DNA of 21,366 bases from a virus (IMGVR_UViG_3300042398_000001:1-21366), one strand, 5' to 3'; counted from the stretch's first letter, positions 7,871 through 13,010 are shown. Program-made: numbers and translations. The notes: generated from the sequence alone by a model not told the origin.

Positions 7871-8377
7871 ATGGCTGAAATTAGTTTATCACGAGAGCGT
7901 TTGTGCGAGTTGCTTGAGGTAGATACCGAAAAAGGAATCTTTACTTGGCGAAACACAATGGGTGGAAAAGCACAAAAAGGTCAGCAAGCAGGTTCAAAGC
8001 AGAAAATTGGTTATGTTTTGATAAGGCTTGACCAGAAAGATTACTACGCACACAGGTTGATGTGGTTGTATGTTTATGGTGCAATACCACTATTACAGAT
8101 AGACCATATAAATCGAAACAAAGAAGATAACAGACCTAGCAATTTGAGGTTGGCAACACAAAAACAAAATAGTGAAAATTTGTTCAGACCAAAACAGAAT
8201 ACATCAGGGTTTCGAGGTGTTCGGTTTGAGGCTAGGCTGAAGTCAAAACCTTGGTCTGCTTGTATAACAAACAATTACAAACAGAAGCATTTAGGATATT
8301 ACGCAACAATGGAAGAAGCGATTATTGCAAGACAAGCTGCTGAAGATGCACTTTTCACACATCACATAAGACAATGA
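7871..8377 (+). CDS. HNH endonuclease with AP2-type DNA-binding domain (second copy type)
   Basis: A 168-residue nuclease. I start at ATG 7871 (MAEISLSRERLC) because AAAGGA precedes it at 7 nt; the in-frame ATG at 7853 has no ribosome site. HNH_3 core: AHRLMWLYVYG (about 60-70), IDHINRNKEDNRPSNLR (about 77-93), with His61, Asp78-His79 and Asn81 as key positions. AP2-like domain from about 109 (QNTSGFRGVRFEARLKSK, then GYYATMEEAIIARQAAED). It is the same architecture as the gene at 5669-6190 but diverged throughout. It interrupts the lysis-region operon; its stop overlaps the next ATG (ATGA), which keeps downstream translation coupled. Confidence 0.9.
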   Translation: MAEISLSRERLCELLEVDTEKGIFTWRNTMGGKAQKGQQAGSKQKIGYVLIRLDQKDYYAHRLMWLYVYGAIPLLQIDHINRNKEDNRPSNLRLATQKQNSENLFRPKQNTSGFRGVRFEARLKSKPWSACITNNYKQKHLGYYATMEEAIIARQAAEDALFTHHIRQ

Positions 8378-8586
8378 AAAAAATTATTTTGGTTATTGTT
8401 GCGCTTTTTTTGTCTGGTTGCTTTGAAGACAGGTATCGCTATTTCTGCCAAAATCCCGATAACTTTGTCCATGCTAACTGCCAGAAGCCTAAGTGCTTGT
8501 TTACCCAGACTTGCCCTGAGTATTTAGTAGCCCCTATTCTTGAAAAGAAAGTCAACGATGTACAAGAAACAAAGACCAACAATTGA
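8374..8586 (+). CDS. Small lipoprotein (70 aa)
   Basis: A signal peptide (MKKIILVIVALFLSGC) with a lipobox LSGC puts the lipidated Cys at residue 16; the mature part is about 55 residues with six further Cys (FCQNPDNF, ANCQKPKC, TQTCPEYL), likely disulphide-bonded in the periplasm. Phage lipoproteins of this kind can act in superinfection exclusion or lysis, but none is recognised by name. ATGA overlap with the HNH gene upstream; its 3' end overlaps the next gene from 8558 by 29 nt. Confidence 0.75.
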   Translation: MKKIILVIVALFLSGCFEDRYRYFCQNPDNFVHANCQKPKCLFTQTCPEYLVAPILEKKVNDVQETKTNN

Positions 8587-9049
8587 AGAAGTAGAAACCT
8601 ATGTGTGGGGATTTGTGGTCGTTATGGTCACATTGATTCTTTGCTTTATTGTTATTGCTTTGCTCTACTCTGTTACCTTTGTGACTCAGCCTATCAAGAG
8701 TATGGCCCCGATTGATATGGCCTATACCAAGATGCTGAACGACATTGTTCTGTTGATTGTTGGTGGTATCGGTGGAGTTATCGGTAAAAAGGGTGTAGGA
8801 ACTGCTTTAAACGCCATCCAAGGCACTCCAACACCGCCTCCTAGCCCTACACCGCCTCCAGCGCCTCAAGCTCCTGTAGCCTCTAATACTTGGACATCAA
8901 CAGGATCAGCACCTAACTGGTTGAACTTTAAGAATCCTGATTTGGATGAGTCTTGGACACCACCTCCTCCACCAACTACACCACCTGATTTGCTAGAAGC
9001 AGACCATGAGCGTGAGCAGTTGGCTATGGCTCGTAAAGAGGTGGGCTAA
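8558..9049 (+). CDS. Two-TM membrane protein with proline-rich tail (163 aa)
   Basis: Start chosen at ATG 8558 (MYKKQRPTIEEVETYVWGF); an in-frame TTG at 8540 has no better ribosome site. Two membrane segments: about 17-42 (GFVVVMVTLILCFIVIALLYSV) and about 61-75 (IVLLIVGGIGGVIGKKG). The rest is proline-rich (TPPPSPTPPPAPQAP and WTPPPPPTTPPD) and ends in a charged helix. Located directly before the spanins, coupled by TAATG. It is an alternative holin/antiholin candidate; the long Pro-rich tail is unusual for a holin, so I leave it as a lysis-cassette membrane protein. Confidence 0.7.
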   Translation: MYKKQRPTIEEVETYVWGFVVVMVTLILCFIVIALLYSVTFVTQPIKSMAPIDMAYTKMLNDIVLLIVGGIGGVIGKKGVGTALNAIQGTPTPPPSPTPPPAPQAPVASNTWTSTGSAPNWLNFKNPDLDESWTPPPPPTTPPDLLEADHEREQLAMARKEVG

Positions 9050-9543
9050 TGTTTGGCATACCACTACCTTGGGTTCTGGTTGTTCTTTGTATAACCTTGT
9101 TTGGTACATACCGAGGTGGATACCACTTTGGTTGGTCAGACAGGGACAAAGAGATGCAGATTGAGATTGCTCGAAAGAATGAGGAATCTCGTCAAACTGA
9201 ACAGAAACTCAACGAACAACTAAACACTACTGCTGGTAAACTTTTGGAGGTTAACAATGTTGTCACTCAGAAACAGTCTGCTCTTGATCGTGCTATTAGG
9301 GATGGTAGGGTGCGCCTCCCCTCCCCAAGTTGTGTACAAGCCCCCACAAGTACCCCCATTGCCCCCACAAATCCAGAAACAACCAGTCAACCTGACAGAC
9401 CGACTGACACAGCTTCTGATGCCGAAAGAGCAACCCTCCAAGCCATCGCAGAAATAGTGGCGCAGGGAGATCGGAATACTGCTGCACTCAATGCGTGTGT
9501 GGATGCTTACGATAATGTTAGGAATTTGTTAAATGGTAAATAA
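9049..9543 (+). CDS. Inner-membrane spanin subunit (Rz-like)
   Basis: A 164-residue i-spanin candidate: one N-terminal membrane anchor (about residues 6-22, LPWVLVVLCITLFGTY), then a periplasmic helical/coiled-coil domain (DRDKEMQIEIARKNEESRQT ...), a Pro/Thr-rich stretch and a terminal helix. It works with the outer-membrane lipoprotein encoded inside it (9257-9457) to fuse the two membranes at the last step of Gram-negative lysis. The Pro/Thr-rich part (about 88-125) is exactly where the nested reading frame overlaps, a usual consequence of overprinting. The stop lies 11 nt inside the endolysin gene. Confidence 0.85.
   Translation: MFGIPLPWVLVVLCITLFGTYRGGYHFGWSDRDKEMQIEIARKNEESRQTEQKLNEQLNTTAGKLLEVNNVVTQKQSALDRAIRDGRVRLPSPSCVQAPTSTPIAPTNPETTSQPDRPTDTASDAERATLQAIAEIVAQGDRNTAALNACVDAYDNVRNLLNGK
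9257..9457 (+). CDS. Outer-membrane spanin lipoprotein (Rz1-like), nested in the i-spanin gene
   Basis: A 66-residue ORF wholly inside 9049-9543 in the +1 frame. Signal peptide MLSLRNSLLLIVLLGMVGC with lipobox ending at Cys19, then a proline-rich mature protein (PPQVVYKPPQVPPLPPQIQ), the hallmark of Rz1 proteins. A strong GGAGG at 9246-9250 lies 6 nt before the ATG, so translation is well supported. Fully embedded Rz1 genes are known from lambda. Confidence 0.88.
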   Translation: MLSLRNSLLLIVLLGMVGCASPPQVVYKPPQVPPLPPQIQKQPVNLTDRLTQLLMPKEQPSKPSQK

Positions 9544-10129
9544 AACTCAACTAGAGCAACTTCACATTGGTGAACAATGGGTAGATGCGTTAAACGAGAC
9601 ATTCCAGAGATTTGGGATTATTACTCCTGCTCAACAAGCATCATTTATTGGTCAATGTGGGCATGAGTGTGGTAACTTTAAAGTTCTTGAGGAGAACTTA
9701 AACTATCGTGCTGAGACTTTGATGAAGTTGTGGCCTAAACGCTTTGATGCTGCCAAAGCACAAGCGTGTCAGCGTAATCCACGACTTATTGCCAATATTG
9801 TTTACTCTAGTCGTATGGGAAACAGAGATGAAGCGTCTGGGGATGGTTATCGTTTCAGGGGTCGCGGGTGTATTCAATTGACGGGTCACGCTAACTACTA
9901 TCACGCAGGTATTGCCTGTGGTGAGGACTTTGTGATGAATCCTGATCTAGTAGCTACACCTCGCTACGCTGCAATGACTGCTGGATGGTTCTGGAATACC
10001 CACAAGCTAAACCAATACGCTGATGCCAGAGACTATGTAACCATGACTAAAAAGATCAATGGCGGAACAATAGGTTTAGCTGATAGGCAGAAACATATTG
10101 CTCACGCATTAGAAGTGCTTATTGCTTAG
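9533..10129 (+). CDS. GH19 chitinase-like endolysin
   Basis: A 198-residue peptidoglycan hydrolase of glycoside hydrolase family 19. Signature segments: FIGQCGHECGNF with the likely catalytic acid Glu45, MGNRDEASGDGYRFRGRG with second Glu100, and IQLTGHANYY (about 114-123). No signal peptide or membrane anchor, so it needs a holin for access to the wall. The ATG lies 11 nt before the i-spanin stop. The gene ends convergently with the leftward HTH gene: the two coding regions overlap by 11 nt (10119-10129), and no terminator is visible between them. Confidence 0.93.
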   Translation: MVNKTQLEQLHIGEQWVDALNETFQRFGIITPAQQASFIGQCGHECGNFKVLEENLNYRAETLMKLWPKRFDAAKAQACQRNPRLIANIVYSSRMGNRDEASGDGYRFRGRGCIQLTGHANYYHAGIACGEDFVMNPDLVATPRYAAMTAGWFWNTHKLNQYADARDYVTMTKKINGGTIGLADRQKHIAHALEVLIA

Positions 10130-10439
10130 TAGTCCATTCTCTCTCGTTCCTACCAGAGTTAGATTTGACCGTGTTACCTGTCAACTCAATCAATCCAATT
10201 ATTTTCATCTCATTCAAACGTCTAGCGACTTGATTACCATCTAATCCAGACAACGAAGCTATCCCATCTTTGCCTAGCGCACCATGAGTTTTTAGGCAGT
10301 CTAGGATGATTTGATGATGTTGAGCGACTACTGGTTTAATAGCCTCTGCTGCTTCAAAAGAAGTTATAGGGTCTGTAGTCCTAACTCTTGGGAAGTCAGG
10401 CATAACAAAAATTCTTTTAAACGCTTCTTTGTAATCCAT
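10119..10439 (-). CDS. Winged-helix DNA-binding protein (106 aa)
   Basis: Start at 10439 (MDYKEAFKRIFVMPDFPRVR) is set by a strong AAGGAG 7 nt upstream; the longer open frame to 10631 runs through the SSB-like gene in another frame and is spurious. Residues about 40-100 form a winged-helix pattern: HHQIILDCLKTHGALGKDGI, then a recognition-helix candidate GLDGNQVARRLNEM, and a wing around IIGLIELTGNTVKSN. It is last in the leftward operon and could regulate it or the lysis genes it abuts; target unknown. Confidence 0.75.
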   Translation of the reverse strand: MDYKEAFKRIFVMPDFPRVRTTDPITSFEAAEAIKPVVAQHHQIILDCLKTHGALGKDGIASLSGLDGNQVARRLNEMKIIGLIELTGNTVKSNSGRNEREWTTKQ

Positions 10440-10456
10440 TATTTTCTCCTTGATGT

Positions 10457-10472
10457 GGGGGACTAAGCCCCC
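10457..10472 (-). promoter_or_regulatory. GC hairpin in the leftward operon
   Basis: GGGGG/CCCCC arms (10457-10461, 10468-10472) with a 6-nt loop. It lies between the SSB-like stop and the AAGGAG of the HTH gene. There is no T-run on either strand, so it is more likely an mRNA-stabilising or partial-termination hairpin than a full terminator. Confidence 0.4.
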
Positions 10473-10479
10473 TATTAAC

Positions 10480-10725
10480 TTAAAACGGCATTGAATCGTC
10501 AAATTCTTCTTTAACCTTTTTCTTAGGTTGCAAAGAAGCGTCTGCGTTCTTGTTCTTGACAGACAGAGACATAAACTTCTGCCCATCCTTACTGACTTTA
10601 ATCCAAGCTGATAGCCAGTAGTCAATCCCATCTACGTTAATGCTTCCTTTGTAATCAGGAAATTTAGCATCGTCTTTTCGGTCGTTCTTAAATAACGAGC
10701 CTCGGTTGTTGTTGTCGTATTCCAT
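10480..10725 (-). CDS. SSB-like single-stranded DNA-binding protein (81 aa)
   Basis: An 81-residue protein with a compact beta-rich core (YKGSINVDGIDYWLSAWIKV, then GQKFMSLSVKNK) and a Lys/acidic tail ending DDSMPF at residues 76-81. That terminal acidic-Pro-Phe tip matches the partner-docking tail of bacterial SSBs (DDDIPF type). It is shorter than a full OB-fold SSB (about 110 residues before the tail), so I call it SSB-like. It is translationally coupled (TAATG) behind an ERF annealing protein, a common phage pairing for recombination. Confidence 0.7.
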   Translation of the reverse strand: MEYDNNNRGSLFKNDRKDDAKFPDYKGSINVDGIDYWLSAWIKVSKDGQKFMSLSVKNKNADASLQPKKKVKEEFDDSMPF

Positions 10726-11327
10726 TACTCTTTCGCTTTCTTTAATGCACTTCTTACTTTACTAGGAAGCAAAGTCCACAGGGCGATTTTTTGTTGATCG
10801 TCTAGGTTCTCTGCTTCCAACTTCACCCAAGCTGTCTTAGGTTCTTCTTTCTCACAGAGAGCAATTAAGTCCATTGCTAACTCTTTGAGATAAATCTGTT
10901 CATCCTCTGGGATGTTATCCATTGCACCCTGTGTAGGTGTGATGATTACTTCTTTGATCGGTGCAGAGGAGTCCAGAGCATCATGTTCAACGATCTCCAT
11001 TGCTGTTACCCAGAGGTAGCGTCTGGTGTAGGTTTCTACTGCGCCAAGATTCTGGATAGGATGGCAGCCTTTGAGATTAGCTTCTGCCATTGGGCTTGTG
11101 ATGATGATGTTAGTACCATCGTCTGTGTCTGTGATCGTCAGGCTTGCAATCTCTGAATCGTAGGAGACTACGCCACAAAGACCAACTTCATTAAAGATTG
11201 AATTGATCGTGGGGATAAAGTCACCGAGTTCAAAGTATGAGTAGCCAGCGAACTTATTGTGGCCTGACTTCTTGAGAGGTGCGTTTTGCAACATGATTCG
11301 TGCTTGCATTAACTTCTTATGTACCAT
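10725..11327 (-). CDS. erf: ERF-family single-strand annealing recombinase
   Basis: A 200-residue protein with the ERF family pattern: N-terminal helix (LMQARIMLQNAPLKKSG), YSYFELGDFIPTINSIF (about 29-45), and the most conserved stretch NLGAVETYTRRYLW (about 93-106) followed by EIVEHDALD. ERF proteins anneal complementary ssDNA during phage recombination and genome circularisation. The C-terminal 75 residues are acidic and helical, as expected. It overlaps the upstream gene by 11 nt and is followed by the SSB-like gene, its usual partner. Confidence 0.9.
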   Translation of the reverse strand: MVHKKLMQARIMLQNAPLKKSGHNKFAGYSYFELGDFIPTINSIFNEVGLCGVVSYDSEIASLTITDTDDGTNIIITSPMAEANLKGCHPIQNLGAVETYTRRYLWVTAMEIVEHDALDSSAPIKEVIITPTQGAMDNIPEDEQIYLKELAMDLIALCEKEEPKTAWVKLEAENLDDQQKIALWTLLPSKVRSALKKAKE

Positions 11328-11502
11328 TTGAATTTCCTTGAGTTAAATATTCTTCAATCATTGCTTCTTTATCTTCTTCATAGAGATCGCCAAACTCTAC
11401 AAAGTGGTTTTCTCCACAGCATGAGCCGTAGGTCTTTGGTTCAGTACAGTAGCAGCAGTAAAGTGGCCCTGTTAAATCCTTGATTGCGTCTTGTCTTGTC
11501 AT
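11317..11502 (-). CDS. Small Cys-rich putative zinc-binding protein (61 aa)
   Basis: A 61-residue protein (MTRQDAIKDLTGPLYCCYCT...). Cys16, Cys17 and Cys19 with Cys28-Cys29 (SCCGENH) could bind zinc; the C-terminus is acidic (YEEDKEAMIEEYL). ATGA overlap with the upstream gene and an 11-nt overlap with ERF. Function not recognised. Confidence 0.65.
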   Translation of the reverse strand: MTRQDAIKDLTGPLYCCYCTEPKTYGSCCGENHFVEFGDLYEEDKEAMIEEYLTQGNSNGT

Positions 11503-11654
11503 TGGATTCTCTGGATTTGTTTAGCTACAAGCCATTTATCACCTAAGTGCCTAACTGACCTTACCCATTGCTTTTGGTAGCCTCTAATGACCTCTGGAGG
11601 GGCATCGTAGGTAGCAAATATCTTACGAACGTGGGTTAAGAATCTTGTGTTCAT
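11499..11654 (-). CDS. Small basic protein in leftward operon (51 aa)
   Basis: A 51-residue ORF, MNTRFLTHVRKIFATYDAPP..., basic and aromatic (GYQKQWVRSVRHLGDKWLV). It starts inside the upstream stop (ATGA at 11654) and ends overlapping the next ATG, so it fills the operon with no gap. Resembles small helical nucleic-acid-binding proteins only in charge; function unknown. Confidence 0.6.
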   Translation of the reverse strand: MNTRFLTHVRKIFATYDAPPEVIRGYQKQWVRSVRHLGDKWLVAKQIQRIQ

Positions 11655-11836
11655 TCTTGCCTCGCTTTCAGCATTGCGTCTGCAATTTTGTAAGCGTTAC
11701 GAGAAACATCACCCTCATGGCTGTGTTTGCTAACAAGTGTTTGCATAGCCTTAGCTGCGAAATAGTCACGCAAGGTCATGCCGTGTTCGTTGTCTGCTAA
11801 ATCAAAGTGCATAGCAGGAAAAGCTGGTATGTTCAT
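11651..11836 (-). CDS. Small phage protein with 'MTLRDYFAAKAMQ' motif (61 aa)
   Basis: Start chosen at 11836 (MNIPAFPAMHFDLADNEHGM), which overlaps the upstream stop as ATGA and has GGTGG nearby; longer open frame to 11998 is out of context. The segment GMTLRDYFAAKAMQ and the ending SRNAYKIADAMLKARQE are typical of a widespread family of short phage/prophage proteins of unknown function, usually found in early operons beside recombination genes. Confidence 0.75.
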   Translation of the reverse strand: MNIPAFPAMHFDLADNEHGMTLRDYFAAKAMQTLVSKHSHEGDVSRNAYKIADAMLKARQE

Positions 11837-11922
11837 GTTGACCACCATGCAACCAGTAAAACTGCCATGCCAACACCGATTGATATTGCTGTAACGTAAT
11901 CCATGATTTTCTCGAAGTTCAT
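11833..11922 (-). CDS. Very small single-TM protein, first in leftward operon (29 aa)
   Basis: A 29-residue ORF (MNFEKIMDYVTAISIGVGMA then VLLVAWWST) preceded by AAGGAAAC at about 6-8 nt. Residues about 9-26 form one membrane helix. Its stop overlaps the next start (ATGA), so it is either a real membrane peptide or a leader that couples translation. It is the first ORF after the leftward promoter; early small membrane peptides often modify host functions. Confidence 0.6.
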   Translation of the reverse strand: MNFEKIMDYVTAISIGVGMAVLLVAWWST

Positions 11923-11943
11923 CTTGTTTCCTTAAAAAGACCC

Positions 11944-11973
11944 ACTTACGTTTTGTTGTGGGCTGACGTAAGT
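11944..11973. promoter_or_regulatory. 8-bp perfect dyad overlapping the leftward promoter start
   Basis: ACTTACGT (11944-11951) and ACGTAAGT (11966-11973) are perfect inverted repeats with a 14-nt spacer. They cover the end of the leftward -10 and the expected leftward transcription start. This fits a repressor operator; alternatively the arms plus the internal CCCAC/GTGGG (11941-11945, 11958-11962) form a leader hairpin in the leftward RNA. Confidence 0.5.
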
Positions 11974-11998
11974 ATAGCAAACTGAACGAACTAAACAA
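11971..11998 (-). promoter_or_regulatory. Leftward sigma70-type early promoter
   Basis: On the minus strand: TTGTTT (11998-11993), 16-nt spacer, TATACT (11976-11971), with TGC directly before the -10 (extended -10). Expected start near 11964, about 40 nt upstream of the first leftward ORF at 11922. The 12-nt box TTTGCTATACTT is shared in mirror orientation with the rightward promoter. Confidence 0.7.
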
Positions 11999-12026
11999 GA
12001 TATTTTTATTAGGACAAACCCTTAGA

Positions 12027-12054
12027 TCAACATTTTGTTGACTTTGCTATACTT
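12027..12054 (+). promoter_or_regulatory. Rightward extended -10 promoter with overlapping dyad
   Basis: TGCTATACT (12045-12053) is an extended -10; there is no good -35 at 16-18 nt. The 12-nt box TTTGCTATACTT (12043-12054) is the exact reverse complement of 11970-11981. A short palindrome, TCAAC-N5-GTTGA (12027-12041), sits at the -35 region and is a candidate operator for the Cro-like product. The expected start falls on or next to the ATG at 12060. Confidence 0.65.
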
Positions 12055-12059
12055 CAAGA

Positions 12060-12212
12060 ATGGATAAACAAACTGCTATCACACTTGCTGGCTCACAAAG
12101 TGCGCTTGCTCGTATCTTTGGAATAGAAAGGTCTGCCGTTCACCAATGGAAGACAATCCCTCTATTGCGCCTATACCAACTCAAAGAACTCAGACCAGAA
12201 TGGTTTAAATGA
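12060..12212 (+). CDS. Cro-like helix-turn-helix repressor (50 aa)
   Basis: A 50-residue DNA-binding protein: MDKQTAITLAGSQSALARIF then GIERSAVHQWK. The helix-turn-helix is QSALARIFGIERSAVHQWK (about 13-31), followed by IPLLRLYQLKELRPEWF, which matches small Cro/YdaS-type phage regulators. Such proteins repress the divergent early promoter. No Shine-Dalgarno precedes the ATG; the -10 ends 6 nt upstream, so the mRNA is probably leaderless, like cI in lambda. It overlaps the next gene by ATGA. No CI-type repressor or integrase is in the window, so a temperate lifestyle is not shown. Confidence 0.82.
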   Translation: MDKQTAITLAGSQSALARIFGIERSAVHQWKTIPLLRLYQLKELRPEWFK

Positions 12213-12574
12213 CCCAAGAAGCAATAATTAAAGCCCTCCAGAATGGCCCACTTACTTCACAAGAAGTCTGTGACTTAACAGGGATGCACAAATCCTCTGT
12301 CCTGTCCACGGCTAAGAAACTACGCTACAAAGGTGATCTAACAACCGAGGAGGTCAAGGTTGGTCGCTACAGGGTAGCTAAGTACACCCTTGCTGACCAC
12401 TTGATTGAGAACAGGCCAAAAGACGAAACTCGCTGCTTACTGAACCCTTTTGATATTCGTAATGCCAAGGGCATCTTTAGCAAATCAGAGTACGCTGTGA
12501 TGAACGCACAAGCTAAACGATTGCTTGGCAGACCAAGACCTGCGAAAGAAATCACAAATAATCAATTTATTTAA
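12209..12574 (+). CDS. Winged-helix DNA-binding protein (121 aa)
   Basis: A 121-residue protein coupled to the Cro-like gene. The N-terminal 60 residues form a winged helix: EAIIKALQNGPLTSQEVCDL, recognition helix MHKSSVLSTAKKLRYKG, and wing VKVGRYRVAKYTLA. The C-terminal half is basic (EYAVMNAQAKRLLGRPRPAK). Probably a second transcription regulator of early genes or a replication-initiation accessory. The noncoding structured region begins directly after its stop. Confidence 0.78.
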   Translation: MTQEAIIKALQNGPLTSQEVCDLTGMHKSSVLSTAKKLRYKGDLTTEEVKVGRYRVAKYTLADHLIENRPKDETRCLLNPFDIRNAKGIFSKSEYAVMNAQAKRLLGRPRPAKEITNNQFI

Positions 12575-12583
12575 AAAAAAGTG

Positions 12584-12608
12584 TTGACAAGGTAAAAATG
12601 TGTATAAT
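12584..12608 (+). promoter_or_regulatory. Promoter-like sequence of the structured RNA, unusual spacing
   Basis: Exact TTGACA (12584-12589) and exact TATAAT (12603-12608), but the spacer is only 13 nt; a weaker TTAAAT at 12608-12613 gives an 18-nt spacer. Transcription from TATAAT would start at about 12614-12616, exactly where the first RNA hairpin begins. The TTGACAAG...AAAATG context is shared with 7793-7809. Confidence 0.55.
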
Positions 12609-12613
12609 TAAAT

Positions 12614-12769
12614 CGTCTGAGTGGCATCAGACGAGTGACGCTAATCACGAACCCTACAGATACCTGTGGTGGTCTTGTCAGACGGCAAGTGAACTTTTGA
12701 TTAGCGTCATTCGTTTGCTGTTGCTCTCGCCAAGAGCCAAGACCACCAGAGTTATTTGTAGGGTTTTTT
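12614..12769 (+). ncRNA. Candidate structured small RNA with pseudoknot and terminator (about 156 nt)
   Basis: No credible protein is encoded here. Helices read directly: 5' hairpin CGTCTGA/TCAGACG (12614-12620/12627-12633); long helix 12649-12677 with 12738-12766, 29 opposed positions without bulges, 27 paired (2 G-U) and 2 mismatches; inside it a 6-bp helix (12683-12688/12715-12720) and a 5-bp hairpin GCTCT/AGAGC (12723-12727/12733-12737). A 12-bp perfect pair TGACGCTAATCA (12636-12647) with TGATTAGCGTCA (12698-12709) crosses the long helix, so both together make a pseudoknot. TTTTTT (12764-12769) ends the long helix as in an intrinsic terminator. TCAGACG recurs at 12678-12684, so the 5' strand has two possible partners. 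I do not recognise the class; not tRNA, tmRNA, RNase P or a group I intron by motif. Confidence 0.7.
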
Positions 12770-13010
12770 GCATTTGGCGACTACACAATGCGGTACGTCG
12801 GTGGTTGTGTGTTGGGATACCCTGTTACACGAGCGAACTAAAGCAGGGGCGGTGGGCGAAGGATAGAGCCGAGTGGTTGGGATGCAAATCTCAGAAGTCT
12901 GTCCAATGCGATGCGATGACATGGCTCCGAAGGGGAAGTTATCCACAAGCAGGGCGAAACTGAGTTATGACTCGGTAAGGCTTTGCTTTGCTCAAACAAT
13001 CACCAAAGGG
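12770..13010 (+). other. Gene-free, hairpin-rich segment following the RNA candidate
   Basis: About 240 nt with no convincing ORF. Local pairings: GCATT/AATGC (12770-12774/12787-12791), alternative ACACAA/TTGTGT (12783-12788/12805-12810), CCCTG/CAGGG (12820-12824/12844-12848), GAGCC/GGCTC (12866-12870/12923-12927), and a 7-bp hairpin ACTGAGT/ACTCGGT with a 4-nt loop (12959-12965/12970-12976, one G-U). GGTGG occurs at 12800 and 12851 as well as in the RNA upstream. It may be a longer read-through form of the RNA, a second RNA, or an origin region; I cannot separate these. Confidence 0.45.
12939..12947 (+). other. Perfect DnaA-box-like 9-mer TTATCCACA
   Basis: TTATCCACA equals the strong E. 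coli DnaA box, in a gene-free structured region just before a replication-like gene. A second exact copy at 19771-19779 is inside a coding region, so chance occurrence is quite possible. Only a weak hint of a replication origin. Confidence 0.25.

Noticed and set aside
10440-10631. N-terminal extension of the leftward HTH gene
   Set aside because: Overlaps the SSB-like gene in another frame, with unnatural Arg/Leu/Cys-rich sequence; AAGGAG fixes the start at 10439.
11849-11998. N-terminal extension of the 61-aa leftward protein to 11998
   Set aside because: It would run across the leftward promoter and the 29-aa gene; the ATG at 11836 with ATGA overlap is better.
12598-12963. A 121-codon open frame over the structured region
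   Set aside because: Product is Trp/Cys/Arg-rich and unlike any neighbour, its ATG lies inside the promoter, no ribosome site; the DNA is explained better by RNA helices.
12614-12980. Group I intron, tRNA, tmRNA or RNase P RNA
   Set aside because: The crossing helices and fragments such as AAGGATAGAGCC or GCCGAGTGGTT recall these classes, but no proper P7/guanosine site, T-arm, tRNA-like ends or RNase P core is present, and no interrupted exon flanks it.
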